From contig JAUZVC010000004.1 of NCBI GenBank assembly GCA_031844405.1, forward strand, positions 62,001-126,000: a stretch of 64,000 bases of DNA, in the 5' to 3' direction. Positions within the stretch are counted from its first letter, which is position 1. Every line of letters starts with the position of its first letter. Positions 51,414-61,390 of this stretch are shown here, piece after piece. The notes under the pieces were generated by a model. The model was not told the origin of the DNA and did no database searches. It saw only the letters and a list, made by a program, of their open reading frames with translations. The position numbers were made by a program, and so were the translations under genes. This DNA is from Knoellia sp031844405. GTDB lineage: Bacteria; Actinomycetota; Actinomycetes; Actinomycetales; Dermatophilaceae.

Positions 51414-52444
51414 CGGCGTCGGAGGAGCTCCTCGGCGACCTGCACGGCGTTGAGGGCCGCACCCTTGCGCAGGTTGTCACCGACGACGAAGAGCACGAGG
51501 CCCTTGCCCTCAGGGGCTGCCTGATCGACGCGGACCCGTCCGACGAAGACCTCGTCGCGGCCAGCCGCCTCGAGCGGGTTGGGCACGTCGGTGACGACGA
51601 CGCCGGGCGCCTTGCCGAGCAGCTCGAGGGCGCGCTCGGGCGAGAGGTCGTCGGAGAACTCGGCGTGGATCGCGAGCGAGTGGCCGGTGAAGACGGGCAC
51701 GCGCACGCACGTCCCGCTGACCCGCAGGTCCGGGGCGTGCAGGATCTTGCGGGACTCGTTGCGGAGCTTCTGCTCCTCGTCGGTCTCGAGCGACCCGTCG
51801 TCGACGATCGAGCCGGCGAGCGGCACGACGTTGAAGGCGACCGGGACGGCATACACGGTCGGGTCGGGGACGGCGACGGCCCGGCCGTCGAGCGCGAGGT
51901 CGGCGGGCGAGCCCGCGGCATACGCTCCGCGCAGCTGGCCGTCGAGCTCCTGGACGCCCTTGCCGCCCGAGCCGGAGACCGCCTGGTAGGAGGCGACGTG
52001 GAGCCGGACGAGGCCGGCGACGTCGTGCAGCGGCTTGAGCACCGGCATCGCGGCCATCGTCGTGCAGTTGGGGTTGGCGACGATGCCCTTGGGGATCGAG
52101 TCGAGGTCGTCGGGGTTCACCTCGGCGACGACGAGCGGGACCTCGGGGTCCTTGCGCCAGGCCGAGGAGTTGTCGACGACCGTCGCGCCCGCGGCGGCGA
52201 CGCGCGGCGCCCACTCCTTCGACGTCGACCCGCCGTTGGAGAACAGCGCGATGTCGAGCCCGGCGAAGTCCGCGGTCGCGGTGTCCTCGACGGTGACCTG
52301 CGTGTCCTTCCACGGCAGCGTCGTGCCGGCCGACCGGGCGGACGCGAAGTAGCGCATCTGCTCGACCGGGAAGTCGCGCTCCTCGAGGAGGGCGCGCATG
52401 ACATTGCCGACCTGACCGGTCGCACCGAAGACACCGACTCGCAT
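51410..52444 (-). CDS. asd: aspartate-semialdehyde dehydrogenase
   Basis: NADPH-dependent enzyme of the aspartate pathway leading to lysine, diaminopimelate, threonine and methionine. The 344-residue product begins RVGVFGATGQVG (dinucleotide fold), with active Cys127 in NPNCTTM and His255 in FTGHSLAIH. The ATG follows TAGACT by seven bases, and a 16-bp inverted repeat with a 7-nt loop covers the promoter and start. Aspartokinase is not adjacent. It overlaps the lipoprotein gene by four bases. Confidence 0.95.
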   Translation of the reverse strand: MRVGVFGATGQVGNVMRALLEERDFPVEQMRYFASARSAGTTLPWKDTQVTVEDTATADFAGLDIALFSNGGSTSKEWAPRVAAAGATVVDNSSAWRKDPEVPLVVAEVNPDDLDSIPKGIVANPNCTTMAAMPVLKPLHDVAGLVRLHVASYQAVSGSGGKGVQELDGQLRGAYAAGSPADLALDGRAVAVPDPTVYAVPVAFNVVPLAGSIVDDGSLETDEEQKLRNESRKILHAPDLRVSGTCVRVPVFTGHSLAIHAEFSDDLSPERALELLGKAPGVVVTDVPNPLEAAGRDEVFVGRVRVDQAAPEGKGLVLFVVGDNLRKGAALNAVQVAEELLRRR

Positions 52445-52473
52445 GGCTCCGAGTCTAGGAGCCATGCGAGTCG
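52435..52473 (-). promoter_or_regulatory. 16-bp inverted repeat over the asd promoter and start codon
   Basis: Arms 52435-52450 and 52458-52473 are perfect complements with a 7-nt loop. The asd -10 element TAGACT (52452-52457), a GGAG and the ATG all lie inside. In RNA reading through from the BCCT gene it would hide the start codon; in DNA it could bind a dimeric regulator. Confidence 0.75.
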
Positions 52474-52487
52474 GGTGCGTCAGACGC

Positions 52488-54380
52488 TCAGGTCGTGGGC
52501 GTCGGTCGCGCGACGACGTCGTCGACGCCGGCCTCGTCGGCCCTCTCGGCCGGACCGTTCGAGCCGGTGGACCCGTTGGTGCCGTTCGACCCGTTCGAGG
52601 AGCCGGGCAGGGTGACGAGCTCACCCACGCCCTCACCGGGCGCGGCCTCCTCGAAGGTCAGGGTGAAGTCGTCCCCGTGCTCGGTCACACCGGCGACGAC
52701 CGCCTGCTCGACGGCCGCGACGGCATACGCACGCCGCACGACGAGCGGGTCGCTCGACAGGTCCTTCACGAGCGCGACCGCGAGTCCCACCATGACGAGG
52801 AGGAAGGGCAGGGCGGCGACGATCGTGATGTTCTGCAGGCCGGAGAGCGCGTCGGCGCCTCCGACGAGGAGCATCACCGCGGCGACGGCACCGGTCGCGG
52901 CGCCCCAGAAGATCACCGTCGGGCGGCTCGGCACGAGGGTGCCGCGCTCGGAGAGCGTGCCCATGACGATCGACGCGGCGTCGGCGCCGGAGACGAAGAA
53001 GATCGCGACGAGGACCATGACGAGGATGGACGTGACCGTCGACAGCGGCATCGTCTCGAGCATCCCGAAGAGCGTCGCCTCGGGCGTCTCGGCGCCGGCG
53101 AGGTCGGTGCCGCCACGCTGGGTGGCGATGCCCGCGCCGCCGAAGACGGCGAACCAGACGAGCGAGACGAGGCTCGGCACGAGGAGGACACCGGTGACGA
53201 ACTGGCGGATCGTGCGGCCGCGCGAGATGCGGGCGATGAACATGCCGACGAACGGGGTCCACGAGACCCACCAGGCCCAGTAGAAGATCGTCCAGCCCGA
53301 CAGCCACGTCTGCATGGCGTCGCCGCCGGCCGCGTCGGTGCGCGCGGACATCATCGCGAGGTCCTGGAAGTAGCTGCCCACGGCGGTCGGCACGAGGTTG
53401 AGGATGAAGACCGTCGGCCCGATGACGAAGACGAAGACGGCGAGGACGAGCGCGAGCACCATGTTGGTGTTCGACAGCCACTGGATCCCCTTGGAGACAC
53501 CCGACACCGCCGAGAGGATGAAGCACAGCGTGAGCACGGTGATGATCGCGACGAGGACGCCGTTGCCGGTGCGGTCGAGCCCGGCGACGATCTCGAGGCC
53601 GGAGCCGATCTGGAGGGCGCCGAGGCCGAGCGAGGCGGCCGAGCCGAAGAGCGTCGCAAAGATCGCGAGCATGTCGATGACGCGACCGGCCGGGCCGGAG
53701 GTGCGGCGCTCACCGAGCAGCGGCGTGAAGGCCGAGCTGATGAGCAGCGACCGGCCGCGGCGGAAGACGCCGTAGGCGACGGCGAGGCCGACGACCGCGT
53801 AGATCGCCCACGGGTGCAGCGTCCAGTGGAACAGCGTCGTCGCCATCGCGGTCTGGACCGCCTGCGGGTTGCCCTCCGCACCGGTGCCCGGCGGTGGGGC
53901 GACGAAGTGCGCGACGGGCTCCGAGACGCCGTAGAACATGAGGCCGATGCCCATGCCGGCGGAGAACATCATCGCGATCCACGAGACCGTGCGGAACTCG
54001 GGCTGCTCGTCGTCGCGACCCAGCGGGATGCGGCCGAACTTGCCGGCGGCCAGCCAGATGACGAAGACGACGAAGCCGGAGGCGACGAGCGAGAAGAGCC
54101 AGCCCATGTTGTGGACGACCCAGTCGAGCCCGGCGCTCGAGGCGGAGCCGAGCGTCTCGGTGCTGACGAACCCCCAGACGACGAAGCCGATGGCGATGAG
54201 GGCGGTGACGCCGAAGACGACGGTGTCGAGCTTCTGCGGCTCCTCCGCGGCGTGCTCCTCGACGTCGTGGTCGAGGGCGGGGTGGGGCGGCTCGTCGTGC
54301 AGCGGTCCGTCGAGGATGTCGCGCTCTCCCGCGGCGTCCCCCGGCGCGGTCGGGCCTGTCTTCATGAGTTTCGTGGTCAC
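52488..54380 (-). CDS. BCCT-family betaine/carnitine/choline transporter
   Basis: Sodium-coupled uptake of compatible solutes, with twelve helices in 630 residues. Signature regions are MFSAGMGIGLMFYGVSEP and the aromatic box segment FYWAWWVSWTPFVGMFIARISRGRT (in part). A charged N-terminal tail and a long C-terminal tail with an Asn/Gly/Ser repeat (NGSNGTNGSTGSNG) are present; tails of this family often sense osmotic stress. GTG 54380 is used; ATG 54365 is also possible, and an AAGGAG lies 22 bases upstream. Glycine betaine is the likely substrate. Confidence 0.92.
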   Translation of the reverse strand: MTTKLMKTGPTAPGDAAGERDILDGPLHDEPPHPALDHDVEEHAAEEPQKLDTVVFGVTALIAIGFVVWGFVSTETLGSASSAGLDWVVHNMGWLFSLVASGFVVFVIWLAAGKFGRIPLGRDDEQPEFRTVSWIAMMFSAGMGIGLMFYGVSEPVAHFVAPPPGTGAEGNPQAVQTAMATTLFHWTLHPWAIYAVVGLAVAYGVFRRGRSLLISSAFTPLLGERRTSGPAGRVIDMLAIFATLFGSAASLGLGALQIGSGLEIVAGLDRTGNGVLVAIITVLTLCFILSAVSGVSKGIQWLSNTNMVLALVLAVFVFVIGPTVFILNLVPTAVGSYFQDLAMMSARTDAAGGDAMQTWLSGWTIFYWAWWVSWTPFVGMFIARISRGRTIRQFVTGVLLVPSLVSLVWFAVFGGAGIATQRGGTDLAGAETPEATLFGMLETMPLSTVTSILVMVLVAIFFVSGADAASIVMGTLSERGTLVPSRPTVIFWGAATGAVAAVMLLVGGADALSGLQNITIVAALPFLLVMVGLAVALVKDLSSDPLVVRRAYAVAAVEQAVVAGVTEHGDDFTLTFEEAAPGEGVGELVTLPGSSNGSNGTNGSTGSNGPAERADEAGVDDVVARPTPTT

Positions 54381-54550
54381 GGGTGATTCGGCGCGGACGC
54401 CGCTCCTTCGTTCGTTCTCGTCAGTTACGTGTGCGGCGTGTATGCCGTGTGGTTCAGGTCAGCGTGCAACCTGTCCACCATGCCGAAGGTGACCCTGCGG
54501 TCGCAAACTGGACGTGACGGCGAGAACGTGCCTATGGAGGCCGGGGAGGC

Positions 54551-55558
54551 TCAGAAACCCAGTCGCTGCAGCTGCTTCGGGTCGCGCTGCCAGTCCTTGG
54601 CGATCTTGACGTGGAGGTCGAGGTGGATGCGCTGGCCGAGCAGCTTCTCGATGCCCAGTCGGGCCGTGGCTCCGACGTCGCGCAGCCGCGACCCGCCCCG
54701 GCCGATGATGATCGCCTTCTGCGACGAGCGCTCGACGAAGACGTTGACCCGCACGTCCATGAGCGGCTTGCCCTCGGGCCGGTCGGGACGCGGCACCATC
54801 TCCTCGACGACGACCGCGATGGAGTGGGGCAGCTCGTCGCGCACGCCCTCGAGCGCGGCCTCGCGCACGAGCTCGGCGATCATGACGACCTCGGGCTCGT
54901 CGGTGAGGACGTCGTCGGGATAGAGCGGTCCCGGGGAAGGAGGCAGGTACTTCGCGAGGACGCTCGCGACGGTGTCGACCTGGTCGCCGCGGGTCGCCGA
55001 GCAGGGCACGATCTCGGCCCAGTCGCCGAGCTGGTCGATGGCGATGAGGTGCTCGGCGAGACGCTTGCGGTCGACCTTGTCGGACTTCGTCGCGAGCGCG
55101 ACGACGGGCGTGCGCCTGGCCTGCCGCAGCTCGGCGAGCTCGCGGGCGATGAACTGGTCGCCCGGGCCGATCCGCTGGTCCGCGGGGAGGCAGAAACCCA
55201 CGACGTCGACGTCGAGCAGGGTCTCGCGGACGAGGTCGTTGAGCCGCTCACCGAGCAGGGTCCGGGGCTTGTGCAGGCCCGGGGTGTCGACGAGGACGAG
55301 CTGGCTCGTGGGAGACGTGACGATGCCGCGGATGGTGTGCCGGGTCGTCTGCGGCTTGCTCGACGTGATGGCGACCTTCTCCCCGACGAGGGCGTTCGTC
55401 AGGGTCGACTTGCCCGCGTTGGGGCGGCCGACGAGACAGGCGAACCCCGCGGCATACGGTCGTTCCTCCCCCGCGGAGGGTGAGGCGCTCGGCGCACCGG
55501 GGGGCGCACCCGCGGGCGCGGCGTCGGGTGCAGCCTCGGCTGCGGCGTCGTCACTCAT
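54551..55558 (-). CDS. era: GTPase Era, ribosome assembly factor
   Basis: Ras-like GTPase that helps mature the 3' end of 16S rRNA and the 30S subunit. The 335-residue product has G1 GRPNAGKS (44-51), G3 DTPG (91-94), G4 TKSD (157-160), and a C-terminal KH domain with AIIIGRGGSRLRDVG. The first 35 residues are an Ala/Pro/Asp-rich extension not found in most homologues. ATG 55558 is chosen because GGGAG lies five bases upstream; it overlaps the end of the upstream CBS-domain gene. Confidence 0.95.
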   Translation of the reverse strand: MSDDAAAEAAPDAAPAGAPPGAPSASPSAGEERPYAAGFACLVGRPNAGKSTLTNALVGEKVAITSSKPQTTRHTIRGIVTSPTSQLVLVDTPGLHKPRTLLGERLNDLVRETLLDVDVVGFCLPADQRIGPGDQFIARELAELRQARRTPVVALATKSDKVDRKRLAEHLIAIDQLGDWAEIVPCSATRGDQVDTVASVLAKYLPPSPGPLYPDDVLTDEPEVVMIAELVREAALEGVRDELPHSIAVVVEEMVPRPDRPEGKPLMDVRVNVFVERSSQKAIIIGRGGSRLRDVGATARLGIEKLLGQRIHLDLHVKIAKDWQRDPKQLQRLGF

Positions 55559-56852
55559 GGGCACTCCCGGTCTCGGCTGGCTCCATCATGTCCTGCTGCA
55601 CGGGCACGACGCGCTCGACGATGACCGTCGCGATGCGGTGGCGGCGTCCGGCCATTCGCTCGGCGGTGAGCCGGAGCCCGGCGACCTCGCAGGTCGAGCC
55701 GAGGATGGGCACCCGGCCGATCGTCTTGCCGATGAGGCCGCCGACGGTGTCGACCTCGTCCTCGTCGATGTTCACACCGAGCACCTCGGCGAGGTCGTCG
55801 ATGTCCATCGTCGCGTCGACACGCCAGCGGCCGTCGCCGAGGTCCTCGAGGTCGGGGGTCTCGCGGTCGTACTCGTCGGCGATCTCACCGACGATCTCCT
55901 CGATGATGTCCTCGATCGTCACGAGGCCGGCGGTCCCGCCCCACTCGTCGACGACGAGCGCGAAGTGCGTCTGGTCGCGCTGCATCTCGCGCAGCAGGGC
56001 GTCGACGGGCTTGGACTCGGGGATGAAGGGCATCGGCCGCATGAGGTCGACGACCGGGGTCGCGGCGCTCGCCGGGTCGGCGGTGACACGGCGCACGACG
56101 TCCTTGAAGTAGAGCAGCCCGAGCACGTCGTCGGAGTCCTCGCCGGTGACGGGGATGCGCGAGTAGCCGCTGCGGAGGAAGAGGTTCATCGCCTGCCTCG
56201 CGACGCGGTCGCCACCGATCGTCACCATGTCGGTGCGGGGCACCATGACCTCGCGGGCGAGGGTGTCACCGAGCTCGAAGACCGAGTGGATCATCTGGCG
56301 TTCCTCGGCCTCGATGAGCGAGGACTCCCCCGCGAGGTCGACGAGGTCGCGCAGCTCGGACTCGCTGTCGAAGGGACCGTCCCGGTAGCCCCTGCCCGGC
56401 GTCATCGCGTTGGCGAGGAGGACGAGCAGGCGCGCGAGGGGACCGAGGACCCGGCGCAGCCAGATGGCGACCGGTGCGGCGACGAGCGAGACCCGGGACG
56501 CGTGCTGCCCGCCGAGCGTCCGGGGCGAGACCCCGACGAGGGCGAACGAGACGACGGCGAGCACGGCGATCGCGATGAGCAGCGGCTTCCACGTGCCGTC
56601 GACGACCCGGTAGACCGCGGTCGTCACGAGGACGGCGGTCGTCATCTCGGCGATGACCCGCACGAAGGAGAGGACCGAGAGATATGCCGCGCTGTCGCCG
56701 ACGACCTTGGCGAGGGCCTGCGAACCGGCTCGGCCCTCGTCGAGCAGCTCCTGGGCGCGCACGCGCGACATGCGGTGCAGGGCGGCCTCGGCGGCCGAGA
56801 GGACGAAGGAGAGGACGACACCGATGACGGTGAGGACGACGAGCCGCGTCAC
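55551..56852 (-). CDS. hemolysin-family CBS/CorC membrane protein
   Basis: A 433-residue CNNM-CBS-CorC protein, second of its family in this window. It has three to four helices in the first 160 residues, the linker PFDSESELRDLVDLAGE, CBS motifs with VVDEWGGTAGLVTIEDIIEEIV, and the C-terminal ion-associated domain. Its place between ybeY and era is conserved in actinobacteria. GTG 56852 is assumed. It may handle magnesium or cobalt ions. Confidence 0.9.
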   Translation of the reverse strand: MTRLVVLTVIGVVLSFVLSAAEAALHRMSRVRAQELLDEGRAGSQALAKVVGDSAAYLSVLSFVRVIAEMTTAVLVTTAVYRVVDGTWKPLLIAIAVLAVVSFALVGVSPRTLGGQHASRVSLVAAPVAIWLRRVLGPLARLLVLLANAMTPGRGYRDGPFDSESELRDLVDLAGESSLIEAEERQMIHSVFELGDTLAREVMVPRTDMVTIGGDRVARQAMNLFLRSGYSRIPVTGEDSDDVLGLLYFKDVVRRVTADPASAATPVVDLMRPMPFIPESKPVDALLREMQRDQTHFALVVDEWGGTAGLVTIEDIIEEIVGEIADEYDRETPDLEDLGDGRWRVDATMDIDDLAEVLGVNIDEDEVDTVGGLIGKTIGRVPILGSTCEVAGLRLTAERMAGRRHRIATVIVERVVPVQQDMMEPAETGSAHE

Positions 56853-56903
56853 GACGGCCGCCCTGGGGTTCCCGGCACCGCGCGGGCGCCGGGACCGGCT
56901 GGG

Positions 56904-57367
56904 TCAGGCACCGGGACGGCCCCTCGTCGCGAGGAAGGTGAGGAGGAGCTGGCGCTGCAGCTCGAACATCTCCTTCTCCTCCTCGGGCTCGGCGTGGTCG
57001 TAGCCGAGCAGGTGCAGGATGCCGTGCGTCGTGAGGAGCAGGAGCTCCTCCTCGGTGGCGTGCCCCGCCGCGGCCGCCTGCTTCTCGGCGACGCTCGGGC
57101 ACAGGACGATGTCGCCGAGGACGCCCTCCTCGGGCTCCTCGCCGTCGTGGCCGGGCCGCAGCTCGTCCATCGGGAAGCTCATGACGTCGGTCGGGCCGGG
57201 CAGGTCCATCCACTGCACGTGGAGGGTCTCCATGGCGGCCTCGTCGACGAGCCGCAGGCAGAGGTCCGCCTGCGGGTGGACCTTCATCTCGCTCATGACG
57301 TAGCGGGCGCAGGCGACGAGCTCGAGCTCGTCGAGCTCGAACTCGGTCTCGTTGAGGACGTCGATGC

Positions 57368-57371
<4 letters not shown>
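56904..57371 (-). CDS. ybeY: rRNA maturation endoribonuclease YbeY
   Basis: Metal-dependent RNase of 155 residues active in 16S rRNA 3' maturation and ribosome quality control. The diagnostic HGILHLLGYDH motif gives zinc ligands His116, His120 and His126, and TDVMSFPM is the second landmark. GTG 57371 overlaps the phoH stop (GTGA). With era downstream it forms a small ribosome-maturation cluster. Confidence 0.94.
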
Positions 57372-58474
<1,103 letters not shown>

Positions 58475-58499
58475 GTTGTCGCCAAGTCTACGGTTCGGC

Positions 58500-58859
58500 T
58501 CAGCCGGGAGGCCATTTCATCGACCGCCCACCGAGGAGGTGGAGGTGGGCGTGGAAGACGCTCTGGCCCGCGCCCTCACCCGTGTTGAAGACGAGCCGGT
58601 AGTCGCCATCGAGGTTCTCCTGCTCCGCCACGGTGCGTGCGAGGAGCACGACGTCCCCGAGCTCGTCGGCCGACGCCTCCGCCAGCTCCCCCGCGTTGGC
58701 GACGTGCCGACGCGGCACGACGAGGACGTGCGTGGGCGCCTGCGGGTTGACGTCGCGGAACGCCAGGCTGTGCTCGCTCTCGCCGGCGACGTCGGCCGGC
58801 ACCCTCCCGGCGACGATCGAGCAGAAGAGGCAGTCCGGGTCCGTGGTCGCGGCGCTCAT
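58500..58859 (-). CDS. HIT-family nucleotide-binding protein
   Basis: A 119-residue histidine-triad hydrolase acting on phosphoramidate-linked nucleotides such as AMP-lysine in related proteins. The triad motif HAHLHLLGG has the nucleophile at His105, and the N-terminus has a CLFC pair that may bind zinc. TACTGT lies six bases before the ATG, giving a leaderless start. It is just upstream of phoH on the same strand, 25 bases away. Confidence 0.92.
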   Translation of the reverse strand: MSAATTDPDCLFCSIVAGRVPADVAGESEHSLAFRDVNPQAPTHVLVVPRRHVANAGELAEASADELGDVVLLARTVAEQENLDGDYRLVFNTGEGAGQSVFHAHLHLLGGRSMKWPPG

Positions 58860-58865
58860 GCTCCG

Positions 58866-58871
58866 ACAGTA
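58866..58871 (-). promoter_or_regulatory. -10 element of leaderless HIT gene
   Basis: TACTGT on the minus strand six bases before ATG 58859. Confidence 0.55.
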
Positions 58872-58909
58872 AACCGAACGGCCTCCTCGGGCGTCCTCCG
58901 GACGTGACA

Positions 58910-59452
58910 ATGGCACTCGTGGGGTCCCGACGTGACGCAGCAGCGCGCGCGGCCGCCGATGACGGCGTGTCGAGCCTGTATGCCGTGCACTGGGCTCCCA
59001 TGGTCCGGCTCGCCTGGCTCTTCGTCCACGACGACCTCCTCGCCGAGGAGATCGCCCAGGACGCCTTCGTCTCGCTCCACCGGAAGTGGAACGACGTCGA
59101 GGAGGGCCGCGGGCCGGCATACCTGAGGCAGTGCGTCGTCAACGGCGCGCGGTCCGCACTGCGACACCACAAGGTGGAGCAGCGCTACCTCGACTCGCTC
59201 AGGGACCGCCGCGGCCACCCCACGCTGGTGAGCGCCGAGGACGCGGCGATCTCGGCGGCCGGGTCCGCCGACCTCTTCCGGAGGCTGCAGCGCCTGCCGG
59301 CGCGACAACGAGAGGTCCTCGTGCTTCGCTACTACCTCGACCTCAGCGAGGCCCAGATCGCCGACGCGCTCGGCATCGCGCCCGGCTCCGTCAAGGCCCA
59401 CGCCCACCGTGGGCTCGCCGCTCTGCGCACCGAGATGGAGGCACGGCCATGA
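58910..59452 (+). CDS. SigE-family RNA polymerase sigma factor
   Basis: A 180-residue extracytoplasmic-function-type sigma factor. Region 2 is LYAVHWAPMVRLAWLFVHDD with LAEEIAQDAFVSLHRKW; region 4 is LPARQREVLVLRYYLDLSEA then IADALGIAPGSVKAHAHRGL. ATG 58910 has GGA seven bases upstream; GTG 58904 is an alternative. It overlaps a membrane protein gene by four bases, which is the usual place of a regulator that holds the sigma factor inactive. The regulon is unknown. Confidence 0.9.
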   Translation: MALVGSRRDAAARAAADDGVSSLYAVHWAPMVRLAWLFVHDDLLAEEIAQDAFVSLHRKWNDVEEGRGPAYLRQCVVNGARSALRHHKVEQRYLDSLRDRRGHPTLVSAEDAAISAAGSADLFRRLQRLPARQREVLVLRYYLDLSEAQIADALGIAPGSVKAHAHRGLAALRTEMEARP

Positions 59453-60543
59453 CGACGCACCAGGACGAGTCGCGGACCGAGCGCCAGCTGCGGGCGGCCC
59501 TGGATGAGCGGGCCCGCGAGGTCCGGCCCTCGCCGCGGCTGGACGCCATCCTCGCCGAGGCCTCGGGTCCCGAGCACGACGCGGGAAGCCGCCGGTGGTG
59601 GACGGTGGCCGCGGTGGCCGCCACCGCCGCGCTCGTCGGCGGGGTCGTGTGGGCCACCCGCCCCGACGGCGACGGGGGGACGTTGCCCGCCACCCCGGTG
59701 CCGACGACCTCGGCCGCGACGCCCTCGGCCAGCCCCTCCCCCACCCCGTCGGTCTCGGCGTCGCCGTCGGCGTCGGTCTCGGCGTCGCCCTCGACGACCG
59801 TGACCCCGACAGGCACGGTGCCGGCGACGCTCGGGATCTACGTCGTGGGCAGCAACGGGGGTGAGCAGGCCCGGCGCGGGCTCGTCCGCCAGTTCGCGAC
59901 GCTGAACCTGCCCCAGGACGCCACCGAGTCGGACCGAGCCACCCTCGCGGTGGTGGAGTCGATCCGCAGCACGGATGGTCGGACCGACCCATGGAGTGCA
60001 GTGGCTCTCGACAGGCTGGAGGTGGAGCGTGGGCGGATCACGATCCATCTCACCGACCCCGGAGGGACCGCACCCGACGCCCGGGCAGCCGAGCTGGCCG
60101 TCTCGGCGCTCGTGTGGACGGCGCAGGCGGCCGTCGGTCGCGGGGACCTGCCGGTGACCCTCCGGGCTCCCGGCGGGCAGCGCCTCTTCGGGCTCCTCGA
60201 CCCCTCGCGCACCTGGACCCGCGCCGGCACACCACCAGAGCTCCTCTGCGACATCTGGATCGACAGCCCGGCCCCCCGCTCGTCGGCGCGGGCCACGCAG
60301 CCGGTTGTCGTGCGTGGGCAGGCGGTCGCGTTCGAGGCCAACCTCGAGTGGGACCTCAGGCAAGGAGGAGCGGTCGTCAAGGACGGGTTCACGACGGCGT
60401 CGATCGGTGCGCCGTCGCGTGGCACCTTCTCGGTCGAGCTCGGGCGGCTCGACGCCGGCAGCTACACGTTCCGCGCATTCACGACGTCCGCGAAGGACGG
60501 GTCGGTCTTCGCCGAGCGGTCCGTGACGTTCACGGTGAGGTGA
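59449..60543 (+). CDS. membrane-anchored GerMN/Gmad2 domain protein, likely sigma-factor partner
   Basis: A 364-residue protein with a 50-residue cytosolic part, one membrane helix (50-70), a Ser/Pro/Thr/Val linker, a GerMN-like domain (GIYVVGSNGGEQ to about RTWTRAG) and a Gmad2-like immunoglobulin-fold domain (residues near 260-364; GAPSRGTFSVEL, GSYTFRAFTTS). The short inner segment could bind the sigma factor, but it lacks the zinc anti-sigma motif. Co-translation with the sigma gene (ATGA overlap) suggests that it relays an envelope signal. Confidence 0.78.
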   Translation: MTTHQDESRTERQLRAALDERAREVRPSPRLDAILAEASGPEHDAGSRRWWTVAAVAATAALVGGVVWATRPDGDGGTLPATPVPTTSAATPSASPSPTPSVSASPSASVSASPSTTVTPTGTVPATLGIYVVGSNGGEQARRGLVRQFATLNLPQDATESDRATLAVVESIRSTDGRTDPWSAVALDRLEVERGRITIHLTDPGGTAPDARAAELAVSALVWTAQAAVGRGDLPVTLRAPGGQRLFGLLDPSRTWTRAGTPPELLCDIWIDSPAPRSSARATQPVVVRGQAVAFEANLEWDLRQGGAVVKDGFTTASIGAPSRGTFSVELGRLDAGSYTFRAFTTSAKDGSVFAERSVTFTVR

Positions 60544-61287
60544 TCAGCGCCAGCGCGCAGCGGCACTGAGGACGGCGAGTGCAGCCGGGCCCGCGCTCGA
60601 GGAGCGCAGCACCGTGTCGCCGAGCCGGACGACGTGGGCACCGGCGGTTCGAAGGGTCTCGAGCTCGTCCGGTGCGATGCCACCCTCGGGACCGACGACG
60701 AGGAGGACGTCGCCGTCGTCGGGGAGCTCCTGCGTTGCGAGCGGCACGTCGGCGTCTTCGTGCAGGACGTATGCCGTGGCACCGGTCGCGACCCGGGTCG
60801 CGAGTCCCGCGGTGGTGACGACGGCGGCGAGGACCGGCCGGCGTGGGCGGCGGGACTGCTTCGTCGCGGCGACGAGGACCGCGTCCCACTTGCGCCACGC
60901 CTTCTCGCCGCGGTCACCACGCCACTGCACGATGCTGCGCCCGGCCTGCCACGGCACGACCTCGTCGACCCCGAGCTCGGTCGCGGCCTCGATGGCCTGG
61001 TCGTCACGGTCGCCCTTGGCGAGCGCCTGGACGAGGACGAACCTCGGGGAGGGCTCCGGCGTCGTCGCGAGCTCGTCGACCCGCAGCGTGAGCTCGGCGC
61101 GGTCGACCGACTCGACGGTGCCGGTGACGACGCGGCCGGCGCCGTCGGCGATGCGGAGTTGCTCCCCGACCCGGGTCCGGCGGACCGTGGCGGCATGGCG
61201 ACCCTCGGCCCCGTCGAGGACGACGAGGTCGCCGGGTGCGGTGACGTCGAGCGTCCCGGCGGGCACGAGGTAGAGCGCCAGGCTCAT
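60544..61287 (-). CDS. rsmE: 16S rRNA (uracil1498-N3)-methyltransferase
   Basis: SPOUT-class methyltransferase of 247 residues modifying U1498 of 16S rRNA. The knot region holds VLVVGPEGGIAPDELETLR and LRSSSAGPAALAVLSA; an N-terminal PUA-like domain has RHAATVRRTRVGEQL. GGAAGGGGG precedes the ATG. It follows dnaJ in the hrcA-dnaJ-rsmE order typical of actinobacteria, with a long hairpin between. Confidence 0.94.
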   Translation of the reverse strand: MSLALYLVPAGTLDVTAPGDLVVLDGAEGRHAATVRRTRVGEQLRIADGAGRVVTGTVESVDRAELTLRVDELATTPEPSPRFVLVQALAKGDRDDQAIEAATELGVDEVVPWQAGRSIVQWRGDRGEKAWRKWDAVLVAATKQSRRPRRPVLAAVVTTAGLATRVATGATAYVLHEDADVPLATQELPDDGDVLLVVGPEGGIAPDELETLRTAGAHVVRLGDTVLRSSSAGPAALAVLSAAARWR

Positions 61288-61311
61288 CGCCGGCGCCCCC
61301 TTCCCAACCGG

Positions 61312-61384
61312 CGACTTCTTGCGAAAAGGGGACGCTTTCGGCGCTCTGGACGCCCCAACTCCGTCCCCTTTTCGCAAGAAGTCG
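61312..61384. repeat. 22-bp perfect inverted repeat with 29-nt loop, dnaJ-rsmE spacer
   Basis: Arms 61312-61333 and 61363-61384 are exact complements starting CGACTTCTTGCG, like the element at 2377-2449. It begins six bases beyond the dnaJ stop and ends 24 bases before the rsmE start, and could weaken read-through from the heat-shock genes into rsmE. Confidence 0.85.
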
Positions 61385-61390
61385 GGGTCA

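Noticed and set aside
52443..54386. Plus-strand frame opposite the BCCT transporter
   Set aside because: It is an acidic/basic low-complexity shadow; the minus strand encodes a complete twelve-helix transporter with family motifs.
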